DNA of 64,000 nucleotides from an uncultured Bacteroidia bacterium (GTDB lineage Bacteria; Bacteroidota; Bacteroidia; Bacteroidales; Prolixibacteraceae), in assembly GCA_903918045.1 (NCBI GenBank), contig CAIXCY010000225.1:1-64000 (forward strand). The letters run 5' to 3'. The translations under genes were made by a program, and so were the position numbers. Shown piece by piece: positions 35,832-43,853 of this stretch. Every line of letters begins with the position of its first letter. The stretch's first letter is position 1. The notes beneath the pieces are model-generated. The model did no database searches and was not told the origin of the DNA. It was given only the letters and a program-made list of their open reading frames with translations.

Positions 35832-36470
35832 ATGGATAAAGAAAACCACCTTTACAAACGGGCCTATCAGTTAAGCCTTTTTACAATATTATACAATGTG
35901 ATTGAAGGGTTAGTATCAATGATGCTCGGTTTTCAGGATGAAACCTTAACGCTATTCGGTTTTGGAGCGGATAGTTTCATCGAGGTTCTGTCGGGAATGG
36001 GAATTGCGGTAATGATCACACGCATCATGAAAAATCCTGGTAGTACAAAAAATGAATTTGAAATAAAGGCTTTAAAAATTACCGGCATTGCATTTTATAT
36101 CCTTTTTGCAGGTTTGCTAGTTGGTATTATTTTAAACTTTGTACATAAGCATCATCCGGAGTCAACCTTTTGGGGAGTAGTCATCTCTGTGATATCTATA
36201 ATTGTGATGATTTGGCTTATGAATGCGAAAAGGAGGGTCGGGAAGCATTTAAATTCTGAACCCATTATTTCGGACAGCAATTGCACGAAAGTTTGTATTT
36301 ATATGTCAATTGTCTTGCTTTTATCGAGCCTGATTTTTGAATTCACAGGATTTGCCTATGCCGATACCATTGGCTCTGCGGGCTTAATCTATTTCTCTGT
36401 AAAAGAGGGTATGGAAGCGTTTGAAAAGGCAAAAGGTAAAAACTGCAGCTGTGATCATTGTAATAGTTAA
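35832..36470 (+). CDS. Cation-efflux (CDF)-like membrane protein
   Basis: 212 residues from the ATG at 35832, MDKENHLYKRAYQL, chosen over an upstream ATG whose extra 14 residues are atypical. About six helices, with GADSFIEVLSGMG resembling the metal-binding D-x-x-x-D/E helix of CDF transporters (here D and E only), but the C-terminal cytoplasmic domain of CDF pumps is missing; instead it ends CSCDHCNS, a likely metal-binding tail. A heavy-metal transport role is inferred. The gene is followed by a long hairpin and converges on the pirin gene. Confidence 0.7.
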   Translation: MDKENHLYKRAYQLSLFTILYNVIEGLVSMMLGFQDETLTLFGFGADSFIEVLSGMGIAVMITRIMKNPGSTKNEFEIKALKITGIAFYILFAGLLVGIILNFVHKHHPESTFWGVVISVISIIVMIWLMNAKRRVGKHLNSEPIISDSNCTKVCIYMSIVLLLSSLIFEFTGFAYADTIGSAGLIYFSVKEGMEAFEKAKGKNCSCDHCNS

Positions 36471-36474
36471 ATAT

Positions 36475-36535
36475 AGAGGTGGCAAAATTTTCGATAGAGT
36501 CGCATGGCAAGCCTATCGATTGGAGAACCACCTCT
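36475..36535. terminator. Nested bidirectional hairpin between convergent genes
   Basis: Outer arms AGAGGTGG/CCACCTCT (36475-36482, 36528-36535) enclose inner arms CGATAG/CTATCG. Placed between the stops of two convergent genes, it could end transcription from both sides. Confidence 0.6.
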
Positions 36536-36602
36536 GAAATTTCAAATATCATAATGTCAAGGCGATAAGGTGGCTGCATGATTATTTATCTTCCTTTCCG
36601 GT

Positions 36603-37469
36603 TTATTTTTCATAGCTGATTTTCCCATATTTCCCTTCGTAAAAATCGAGGTATGCTTCTGATATTTCCTCCTGGGTATTCATTACAAAAGGACCCTGGG
36701 CGACAATGGGTTCGATATAAGGTTCGCCCCCAAAAACAATGATATCAACTGCTGTTTCATCATGATTCTTAATTTCGACAGTTCCAGCTTTGCGATCAAA
36801 TTCGATAAATTCACCCGATCCAAATTCCTGATCGTTGACAGCCAGGCTATGTAACGGAAGAAATGCAGCAACCTCCATACCTTCGTTAATATACAGGGAA
36901 TATTGTTGTTCCCCACTCAAATGAATATGGTAGATGAATTGTTCAGTATAATCCGGGATTGTTGAACGTAGGTTTTCATACTTTCCGGCAATCACCTTAA
37001 TCCAGCCACTTTCCTCCGGCAATAGTTTACAGGGAACTTCATCGTGTTGAATCGCAAGGTATTCGGGACGCTCTGCCTTATTTTTAGCCGGAAGGTTAAT
37101 CCAGAACTGAAAACCGTGTGTAAGTTTATTCTCTGTGTTTGTATCGTAAGATAAACTCTCGTCATGGATTATTCCGTTACCTGCCTTCATCCATTGGACG
37201 CCACCCGAATATACAGTGGTGTTGTTTCCTACACTATCTAAATGTGCATCCTCGCCGTTTAAAATATAGGTTAGCGTTGCAATACCCCGATGAGGATGAG
37301 CACCGGTTCCGCTTTTATTTGGCGAGGTATGGATCTTTGGAGCGATATGATCCAGAAAAACAAAAGGACCTACGGCATCAGCATATCTGTTGGGTATAAT
37401 ACGAAATATTGTCATGTCTCCTATGTCTGCCCGGGATCCTTTACCTGAAAAACTAATTTGTTTTTTCAT
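36603..37469 (-). CDS. Pirin-family protein
   Basis: 288 residues, a two-cupin pirin. The N-terminal metal site shows VFLDHIAPK, TGAHPHRGIATLTYILNGE and a following HDESLSY; these supply the usual histidines and glutamate. The C-terminal cupin ends with VFGGEPYIEPIVAQGPFVMN, a common pirin ending. Bacterial pirins have been linked to quercetin dioxygenase activity and to metabolic regulation, none of which can be inferred here. A -7 box lies 24 bp upstream. Confidence 0.9.
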   Translation of the reverse strand: MKKQISFSGKGSRADIGDMTIFRIIPNRYADAVGPFVFLDHIAPKIHTSPNKSGTGAHPHRGIATLTYILNGEDAHLDSVGNNTTVYSGGVQWMKAGNGIIHDESLSYDTNTENKLTHGFQFWINLPAKNKAERPEYLAIQHDEVPCKLLPEESGWIKVIAGKYENLRSTIPDYTEQFIYHIHLSGEQQYSLYINEGMEVAAFLPLHSLAVNDQEFGSGEFIEFDRKAGTVEIKNHDETAVDIIVFGGEPYIEPIVAQGPFVMNTQEEISEAYLDFYEGKYGKISYEK

Positions 37470-37492
37470 AATATATCTTGTTTTTGAGGTTA

Positions 37493-37500
37493 CAAAAATA
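37493..37500 (-). promoter_or_regulatory. -7 box (TATTTTTG) of the pirin gene
   Basis: Exact TAnnTTTG match on the minus strand, 24 bp before the pirin ATG. No good TTTG at -33. Confidence 0.4.
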
Positions 37501-37960
37501 ATCCTTATTACTTTTATTTATATACTCAGTACCTTTTGGTAACCAGTAACCTTTAGGTAAGCTATGATTTAGCTAAAACCAGTGGCCAGCCTATATCTGC
37601 AAATTTTTGACTATTACTATTTCAAAGTATTTTTCAATCATTTTCATAGCTATTGAATTGATTAGGTTGAGTTGATACTTATTTGGTAATGCCAAATACA
37701 AAATGGTGCAACCATTTATAACTATTCTACATCATTTAAATTCAACGAAGAGGCAATTGGTTTCTAATTGATAGTTTAATCCTGAAAAAATATCAATTAG
37801 TCATTAAACTTTGTTAAAAAATAGATGTCTAAACAACTAATTTAGTTAAAATTTGATTTTGGGTATCTTTTGGCGGGGGAGTTACAGAATATTTGTATAA
37901 TCTTGCGCCTTATTAAAGAAAGATGAATGCTTTGAGTACTTATTATTTATTTAAAATACG
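37501..37960. other. AT-rich divergent promoter region
   Basis: About 460 bp between divergent pirin and thioredoxin-like genes without coding pattern. Several TATTTG-like boxes near 37895-37903 are candidates for the exported-redox operon promoter. Confidence 0.4.
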
Positions 37961-38401
37961 ATGAAACGAATTTTAGCTTTATCCATTCTAATGGTTTTAG
38001 CAACAACCTTATTTTCTCAAACCTGGGAATCCAATATCGAGATTGCCAAGGCCAGGGCAGAAAAGGAGGGAAAAAATATAATCCTTACCTTTTCAGGATC
38101 TGACTGGTGTATTCCGTGCATGAAACTTGAAAAGAATATTTGGGAATCTCAGGAGTTCATTAAATATTCAAAGGACCATTTTGTCTTACTACGTGCCGAT
38201 TTTCCCAAAAAAAAGGCGAATGCGCTGTCAAAGGAGCAACAGGAAAGAAATGATAAACTGGCTGAAATATATAATCCGCAAGGGTTATTCCCGTTGGTTG
38301 TGATACTTGACAAAAAGGGGAAAATGCGCGGTTCAACGGGGTATAAGAATTTGTCACCTTTGGCGTATATTGATCTAATCCATACCTTTGAAATAAATTA
38401 G
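37961..38401 (+). CDS. Secreted thioredoxin-like protein
   Basis: 146 residues with a signal peptide ending LFSQ. The thioredoxin-fold active site is SDWCIPCMKLEKNIW, a CxxC near residues 50-53, followed by FPLVVILDKKGKM containing the cis-proline. It is the short DUF255/thioredoxin_7 form. It starts a tight run of four genes (gaps of 2 bp, a 4-bp overlap and 8 bp) with ApbE, so it likely keeps cysteines of an exported partner reduced; the CGC-tailed lipoprotein two genes on is a candidate. Confidence 0.88.
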   Translation: MKRILALSILMVLATTLFSQTWESNIEIAKARAEKEGKNIILTFSGSDWCIPCMKLEKNIWESQEFIKYSKDHFVLLRADFPKKKANALSKEQQERNDKLAEIYNPQGLFPLVVILDKKGKMRGSTGYKNLSPLAYIDLIHTFEIN

Positions 38402-38403
38402 CC

Positions 38404-39390
38404 TTGAAAAATATTTTCCTTTTCCTTTTTATTTTAATTCCATCACTTCTTGGAGCCCGGGAAAAGTATACCCGTACACTTAAGCTGATGGGTTGCCATT
38501 ATGATATAACTGTTATTGCCAATAGCCCTGCAGAAGGTAATAAGCTGATAGATATTGCCGCAAATGAAGTAACGCGGATTGAGCGATTAATTTCGGAATG
38601 GGATTCTACGACCCAAATTTCGCATGTAAATTTTTATGCAGGGATCAGACCTGTTAAAGTTGATAAAGAGGTATATGATTTAATCGTTCGTAGTATTAAA
38701 ATATCTGAATTGACTGATGGTGCTTTTGATATAACATGGGCTGGTATGAATCACATTTGGAAGTTTGATGGTTCAATGAAACGGCTTCCTACCAACGAAG
38801 AAGTTGCTCAGGCTGTTTCTACAGTTGGGTATAAAAATATTGTTCTGAATGCAAAAGATACCACTGTCTTTCTGAGGCTAAAAGGGATGCGACTCGGATT
38901 TGGAGGCATCGGTAAAGGGTATGGTGCAGATAAAGGGGCAGATTTATTAAAATCAATGGGTGTTCCCGGTGGTATAATGAACGCATCGGGTGATATTACA
39001 GCCTGGGGAGTGCAGCCCGATGGAAAGCCTTGGATGATTGGAATAACAAATCCGTTCAATAAGGAGAAGGTTTTTTCGTGGTTTCCTTTTAATGGAAAGT
39101 CGATAGGGACCTCCGGAAATTATGAAAATTTCGTTGAATTTAACGGGAAAAGATATACCCATATTATTGATCCCAGGACAGGGTGGCCGGTCCAGGGGAT
39201 TTCCAGTGTTACAATTTTCGGACCTAATGCAGAGCTCTCAACCGCCCTTACAAAAGCCATCTTTGTAATGGGCAAGGATGTTGGAATTAGCCTTTTAAAA
39301 CAATTTAAAGGTATTGAATTTGTCGTTGTTGATGAGCAGGGCAAAATTTATGAATCGGACCACATAAAAATGAATCCATTTAAACTATGA
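38404..39390 (+). CDS. apbE: FAD:protein FMN transferase
   Basis: 328 residues. Signal peptide MKNIFLFLFILIPSLLGA, starting at TTG two bases after the previous stop. ApbE landmarks: YDITVIANS early, DITWAGMNHIWKF, GFGGIGKGYGADKGAD, MNASGDITAWG and the flavin pocket YTHIIDPRTGWPVQG, followed by the conserved threonine and alanine region (LTKAIFVMG). It transfers FMN from FAD to threonine residues of exported proteins. No protein in the operon carries an obvious FMN-acceptor motif such as [DS]GA[TS]; the partner may be elsewhere. Confidence 0.93.
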   Translation: MKNIFLFLFILIPSLLGAREKYTRTLKLMGCHYDITVIANSPAEGNKLIDIAANEVTRIERLISEWDSTTQISHVNFYAGIRPVKVDKEVYDLIVRSIKISELTDGAFDITWAGMNHIWKFDGSMKRLPTNEEVAQAVSTVGYKNIVLNAKDTTVFLRLKGMRLGFGGIGKGYGADKGADLLKSMGVPGGIMNASGDITAWGVQPDGKPWMIGITNPFNKEKVFSWFPFNGKSIGTSGNYENFVEFNGKRYTHIIDPRTGWPVQGISSVTIFGPNAELSTALTKAIFVMGKDVGISLLKQFKGIEFVVVDEQGKIYESDHIKMNPFKL

Positions 39391-39599
39391 AAAAGAATAT
39401 TTTAATCCTATTTATTGCAATGTTGTTTCTTTCCTCGTGCGTGGCAGTGAAAGAGTATAAAAAAATTTATGTGAATGATCCGGACATGAAATTATCATCG
39501 CTTGATAACGAAAGGTATGAGAGTTCATTTCAGGTTTATCGCGAAGGGGCCTCAGGTGCAAACGGAGGTAAAACAGGTGGAGGATGCGGATGCAACTGA
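39387..39599 (+). CDS. DUF4266 small lipoprotein
   Basis: 70 residues. Signal with lipobox LFLSSC, then a short middle (KKIYVNDPDMKLSSLD) and a glycine-rich tail GGKTGGGCGCN. This is the DUF4266 pattern, whose tail with two cysteines is invariant in family members I know. The ATG overlaps the apbE stop by 4 bp, indicating translational coupling. The tail could bind metal, form a disulfide with the thioredoxin, or mark a processing site; none is established. Confidence 0.85.
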   Translation: MKKNILILFIAMLFLSSCVAVKEYKKIYVNDPDMKLSSLDNERYESSFQVYREGASGANGGKTGGGCGCN

Positions 39600-39607
39600 T
39601 ATATTTT

Positions 39608-41143
39608 ATGAAGAGGTTTTTATTATACGCATTTTGCGTTTTTTGTTTAGTCGATTCCTTAACTGCCCAGATTGTCGATTCTACCAAAGTTTATAAAAAG
39701 AGGGTATTGGAAAATACAGAGGTTGACCTCTTAATGAGTATGTATAGTCAGGATGGAGTTCATTCACCTGTAAACGGTGGAATCGGAACAGAACAACTCT
39801 CGGATCGGACCACCGCTATTGTAATTAGTATTCCTTTAAATGCGGATGATGTTCTGACTGTTGATGCCGGAATATCTGCCTATACCTCGGCCTCTTCAAG
39901 CAATATAAATCCATTTATGTCCAATACGACAAATGGCTTGAAAAGTTTGTCGTGGGGAATTAAAGGGCTTAATGCCAGTGGTGCATCTGGTGGCGGGGGA
40001 AGCACCGGTGGTGGGAGTACTGGTGGCGGAGGGGTACCCAGTGGTCCTCAAAATGCAATCAACCCGACAGGAACCCCCTGGCTTGCCTCCTCAGGAGCCT
40101 CGAGGGGAGAACAGTTAAATACAATACTCACTAATTATAGTCATAGTTCCGACGACCGTAATAAGATTTGGGGAGCCAATTTATTTTTCTCGGATGAGTT
40201 TACCTATACTTCTACCGGGTTTGGAGGAAATTTTACCAGACTATTTAATGAAAAGAATACTGAAGTTGGGGTAAAAGGCTCGGTATTTCTTGACCAATGG
40301 CGCAAAATTTATCCGACTGAGTTTAAAGAATATTTCCTAATTGGTGAAGGATTTCAATACCTGGGCTATTTTGCGGGTGTTTCAATTTTAGATCAGACTG
40401 GAACAAAGGTTACCTCAACAAATTATGATCCCCTGGGAGCTAAACCATGGACCAAAAATGGTCGGGATTCCTACTCTTTATCCTTTTATGCCTCACAGAT
40501 CGTTAATAAAAGATTACAGGGGGCCCTGTTTTTTGATCTGGTTTTGCAGCAGGGAATGCTTTCGACACCCTATCATCGGATCTATTTTTCCGATAAAACC
40601 AGGTATTATATAGGTACTGCAAGTGATATTGCCCATTATACTTCTCCTTTAAATACTGGAGTGTATCAGTTAGCCGATGCGATTGAGACATTGCCCAACA
40701 TCAGGTTCAAGCTTCCTCTTGGAGTCAGAATGAATTATTATCTTAACGAGACTTTTGTTTTAAGAAGTTATTACAGATATTATCTTGACACCTGGGGTTT
40801 AAATGCGCATACGCTGAATCTGGATTTGGCGATTAAACTTAGTCAGGCTTTTACCTTTACCCCTTCTTACCGCTTCTATTCTCAAAACCAGGTGAGATAC
40901 TTTGGCCCTTATGAATCACACATATCTACAGAGCGGTATTTCACATCTGATTATGACCTTTCAAAGTTTAATAGTACGCAATATAGTATGGCACTGAATT
41001 ATACTGATATTTTTACGAAATTCAGGATCAGTTCGCTTGGTCTTAAAAATATTAATTTACGGTATAGTCATTACGATAGAACGAACGGATTAAATGCTGA
41101 TATCTTCACACTTGGGGTGAAATTTGTTGGCGGAGAAAAATGA
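39608..41143 (+). CDS. DUF3570 outer-membrane-type protein
   Basis: 511 residues from the ATG at 39608, which begins MKRFLLYAF, a signal peptide ending SLTAQ; an upstream ATG at 39584 overlaps the previous gene and adds eight residues. The family-specific start is LENTEVDLLMSMYSQDGVHS, and a serine/glycine/proline-rich linker lies around residues 130-155. The rest consists of alternating aromatic strands typical of a transmembrane beta barrel, ending in a strand pair. DUF3570 is commonly found with DUF4266 and ApbE, as here. Function unknown; an outer-membrane export or assembly role is an inference. Confidence 0.85.
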   Translation: MKRFLLYAFCVFCLVDSLTAQIVDSTKVYKKRVLENTEVDLLMSMYSQDGVHSPVNGGIGTEQLSDRTTAIVISIPLNADDVLTVDAGISAYTSASSSNINPFMSNTTNGLKSLSWGIKGLNASGASGGGGSTGGGSTGGGGVPSGPQNAINPTGTPWLASSGASRGEQLNTILTNYSHSSDDRNKIWGANLFFSDEFTYTSTGFGGNFTRLFNEKNTEVGVKGSVFLDQWRKIYPTEFKEYFLIGEGFQYLGYFAGVSILDQTGTKVTSTNYDPLGAKPWTKNGRDSYSLSFYASQIVNKRLQGALFFDLVLQQGMLSTPYHRIYFSDKTRYYIGTASDIAHYTSPLNTGVYQLADAIETLPNIRFKLPLGVRMNYYLNETFVLRSYYRYYLDTWGLNAHTLNLDLAIKLSQAFTFTPSYRFYSQNQVRYFGPYESHISTERYFTSDYDLSKFNSTQYSMALNYTDIFTKFRISSLGLKNINLRYSHYDRTNGLNADIFTLGVKFVGGEK

Positions 41144-41204
41144 TCGACTTATTTTCCTGATTAATTGGATCATTTATATAATTTAGGGGTCTAATTGGTT
41201 TGAC

Positions 41205-42146
41205 ATGTATCAATTTTTGGATTCCCCTGCTGTACGAAAAGATAGAAGACTGATCTGGGCGGTCAACCGGTCAGTAATGGAAAATATGGGGTTATCGCTT
41301 AAAAAGAGCGGAAGAAAAAGTAAGAGTCATTGGAATTTATTTGTTGTACTACTTAAATTTTTCGCCTTACTACTTAAGATTACTGGGTACTATAAAAAGG
41401 GATATGGTAATGCAAAGACAATTAGCGTTAACGAAATAACGTTAAAATATCCAAACCTGCCTGCTGCGTTTAACGGTTTCAGGATTCTGCACCTTTCTGA
41501 TCTCCATATTGACTCGATCCCTGGGTTTGCAGCTCTTATTATTGACAAAGTAATTACATTGAAATTTGATTGTTGCCTGTTAACAGGTGACTATAGACGC
41601 GATATAAACGGAAGCTTTAATCACATTCTAAAACCGCTCCATATTTTATCCAAATATATTCGGGCTCCTTTTGGGACTTTTGCGGTCCTGGGTAATCATG
41701 ACACTTATCTGATGGCGCGGTATGAACATGAGTCTGGGTTGGAATTGCTTGTTAATGAATCTGTTGAAATCATCAAGAATGGAGAGAAAATCTTAATTTC
41801 CGGAACCGATGACCCTTTCAATTTTTATACCGAAGATGCTTTGCTAAGCCTTGAAACCAAAGGGTACGATTTTAAGATTGCGATGGTACATACGCCGGAA
41901 CTTGCGAAAGTAGCCTCAAAAAATAAGTATGACCTTTATTTATGTGGTCATACACACGGCGGACAGATTTGTCTTAAAGAGGGCGCTCCATTGATCAGTC
42001 ATCAGTTTGAGGGAAAACAATTTAACCATGGATTATGGAACATTGGGAAAATGACCGGATATACCTCCAAAGGTGCTGGGGTCAGTGGAATGCCGGTAAG
42101 GTTTAACTGTGCAGCAGAGATTACGCTGTTCACTCTTGTAAATTAG
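41205..42146 (+). CDS. Metallophosphoesterase (YkuE-like)
   Basis: 313 residues. All calcineurin-type motifs are in order: LHLSDLHID (metal D and H), LTGDYRRD, VLGNHDTY (catalytic N-H-D), then MVHTPEL and CGHTHGGQI with the last histidines. The N-terminal 80 residues include a hydrophobic, basic segment that may anchor it to the inner membrane. Related enzymes act on UDP-sugar nucleotides or lipid-linked phosphates. It follows the ApbE operon by 61 bp and could be cotranscribed. Confidence 0.88.
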   Translation: MYQFLDSPAVRKDRRLIWAVNRSVMENMGLSLKKSGRKSKSHWNLFVVLLKFFALLLKITGYYKKGYGNAKTISVNEITLKYPNLPAAFNGFRILHLSDLHIDSIPGFAALIIDKVITLKFDCCLLTGDYRRDINGSFNHILKPLHILSKYIRAPFGTFAVLGNHDTYLMARYEHESGLELLVNESVEIIKNGEKILISGTDDPFNFYTEDALLSLETKGYDFKIAMVHTPELAKVASKNKYDLYLCGHTHGGQICLKEGAPLISHQFEGKQFNHGLWNIGKMTGYTSKGAGVSGMPVRFNCAAEITLFTLVN

Positions 42147-42174
42147 GGAGATGTAATGATTAATAGGTGTCTGC

Positions 42175-43098
42175 TTACAATTTAATTGCGAATTTCTTTA
42201 ACCTGGTATCCAGCATTTGCGACGGGATAATTTGTTTAATACAATTTGCAACGGCATTCATTAAACCTTCGCGAACATAATCATGTCGCACTACCAGTGC
42301 GATTTCGCGTGTTGCCTCGGGGCGGACAATTTTGCGCAGATTCATTCTTTTCGATTCGGTTAACAGCTCAATATGCAATTCGGGGATTATTGTATAGCCA
42401 CCGTTAAGATCAACAATCCTTACAAGCGTGTCTATACTACCGGCTTGATAGGTTGAAGTATGAGTCTTATTTTCGCACAGATTAAACACCTGATTTCTTA
42501 GGCAGTGCCCTTCCTCCAGCACCCATAGATGTTCCAGTGGCATATCGCTTGTTGCTATTTCCTTATTGGCATAAATAGGTTCATCAGGGGAGATGTAAGC
42601 TATAAATTTTTCATAAAAGAGAGGCACTTCCAATATTTTAGGATCGTCCAGGGGGGTCGAGAGGATTGCCATATCTATCTCTGCCAAATGCAATTTCCGG
42701 ATAATGGATTGTGTGGGCATCTCCGCTATTTTAAGTGCTACTTCAGGATAGGTTTTACGAAACAGAGCGATAAATCCAGGTAACAGATAGGGTGCTACTG
42801 TTGGTATAATTGCCAGTGAAAGGGAACCACCCACTGTTCCTTTCCGGACCCGGATATTCTCATCCAACTGCTTTACGTTAAATAAGATAACATGTGCCTG
42901 TTTTATAATATGTGATCCGATTTCAGTTGGGGCTACCGGATGCATGGTCCTGTCGAAGATCTTGCAATCGAGCTCCTCCTCCAGTTTCTGAATCATTGCA
43001 CTTAGTGTGGATTGCGTTATCCCGCATGATTCTGCTGCCCTTACAAAATGTCGTGCCTTGTCAAGAGCAACTATATATTCGAGTTGTTGAATAGTCAT
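42175..43098 (-). CDS. oxyR: OxyR-type LysR regulator
   Basis: 307 residues. The N-terminal winged helix is MTIQQLEYIVALDKARHFVRAAESCGITQSTLS, typical of OxyR. In the effector domain the two redox cysteines are visible: the peroxide-sensing one in EEGHCLRNQVFN and a second nine residues later in NLCENK, matching the C199-C208 pair of E. coli OxyR. It would be oxidised by H2O2 and activate defence genes. The divergent neighbour is ahpCF, the classic target, with 126 bp between the start codons. Confidence 0.93.
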   Translation of the reverse strand: MTIQQLEYIVALDKARHFVRAAESCGITQSTLSAMIQKLEEELDCKIFDRTMHPVAPTEIGSHIIKQAHVILFNVKQLDENIRVRKGTVGGSLSLAIIPTVAPYLLPGFIALFRKTYPEVALKIAEMPTQSIIRKLHLAEIDMAILSTPLDDPKILEVPLFYEKFIAYISPDEPIYANKEIATSDMPLEHLWVLEEGHCLRNQVFNLCENKTHTSTYQAGSIDTLVRIVDLNGGYTIIPELHIELLTESKRMNLRKIVRPEATREIALVVRHDYVREGLMNAVANCIKQIIPSQMLDTRLKKFAIKL

Positions 43099-43122
43099 AT
43101 TATCGTAATTATCGATGCGAAT

Positions 43123-43168
43123 ATAGAAAATATCTGTTTGATAAATAAGATACAGTGAAATATATTTG
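43123..43168 (+). promoter_or_regulatory. ahpC promoter with candidate OxyR half-operator
   Basis: TTTG at 43137-43140 and TATATTTG at 43161-43168 are separated by exactly 20 bp, matching the phylum consensus. Directly upstream, and sharing one base with the -33 box, ATAG-N7-CTGT (43123-43137) resembles one half of the OxyR operator ATAG-N7-CTAT. A second half in phase is not clear, so the operator call is weaker than the promoter call. The predicted transcription start is near 43175, about 50 bp before ahpC. Confidence 0.65.
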
Positions 43169-43224
43169 CATCATCAAAATAAAACAAAAGAATTAAAAAT
43201 TATTCACTCAAAAATTAATTGAAT

Positions 43225-43788
43225 ATGTCACAAATTGGAAAAGAGATTGTTGATTTCAAGGTTCAGGCTTTTGTAAACAATGAATTTAAAATGGTAACTA
43301 AGAATGATGTATTAGGGAGATGGTCGGTATTTTTCTTTTATCCCGCAGATTTCACGTTTGTTTGTCCGACGGAATTGGAAGATCTGGCTGACAATTACGA
43401 CGAATTTAAAGCTGCAAATACCGAAATATACTCGGTGTCGTGCGACACCCATTTCGTACACAAGGCATGGCACGATACTTCGGATACGATTAAAAAGGTT
43501 AACTTTCCGATGTTGGCTGACCCGACCGCTGTTTTGGCCCGCGGATTTGATGTGATGATTGAGGAGGTTGGCCTGGCCGAACGAGGAACGTTTATTGTCA
43601 ATCCCAAGGGTGAGATTGTTGCTTATGAGGTTGTTGCCGGTAATGTCGGGCGTAATGCAGAAGAACTCCTGCGCCGTTTACAGGCGCTCCAGTTTGTTGC
43701 CAGCCACCCTTCGGAGGTTTGTCCTGCGAAATGGAAACAGGGAGCAGAGACCTTAAAGCCCAGCATTAACCTTGTAGGGAAAATCTAA
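43225..43788 (+). CDS. ahpC: Alkyl hydroperoxide reductase subunit C
   Basis: 187 residues, the standard AhpC length, from the ATG at 43225 (MSQIGKEIVDF); a TTG at 43219 would add two. The peroxidatic cysteine C47 sits in FVCPTELEDL, the resolving cysteine C166 in SEVCPAKWKQG. It reduces H2O2 and organic peroxides and is recharged by AhpF encoded next. A perfect 10-bp hairpin in the 65-bp gap to ahpF may protect the ahpC mRNA, as AhpC is needed in excess. Divergent oxyR is the likely controller. Confidence 0.97.
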   Translation: MSQIGKEIVDFKVQAFVNNEFKMVTKNDVLGRWSVFFFYPADFTFVCPTELEDLADNYDEFKAANTEIYSVSCDTHFVHKAWHDTSDTIKKVNFPMLADPTAVLARGFDVMIEEVGLAERGTFIVNPKGEIVAYEVVAGNVGRNAEELLRRLQALQFVASHPSEVCPAKWKQGAETLKPSINLVGKI

Positions 43789-43806
43789 TCTATTAATTAC
43801 AAATGC

Positions 43807-43839
43807 AACAGGGAGAGACAGCTTTGGGATCTCCCTGTT
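43807..43839 (+). terminator. Hairpin between ahpC and ahpF
   Basis: AACAGGGAGA and TCTCCCTGTT form a perfect 10-bp stem with a 13-nt loop. It is not followed by a T-run and lies 15 bp before the ahpF ATG, so partial termination, RNA processing or stabilisation of the upstream message is more likely than full termination. Confidence 0.65.
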
Positions 43840-43853
43840 CTAAAATCTCAATT

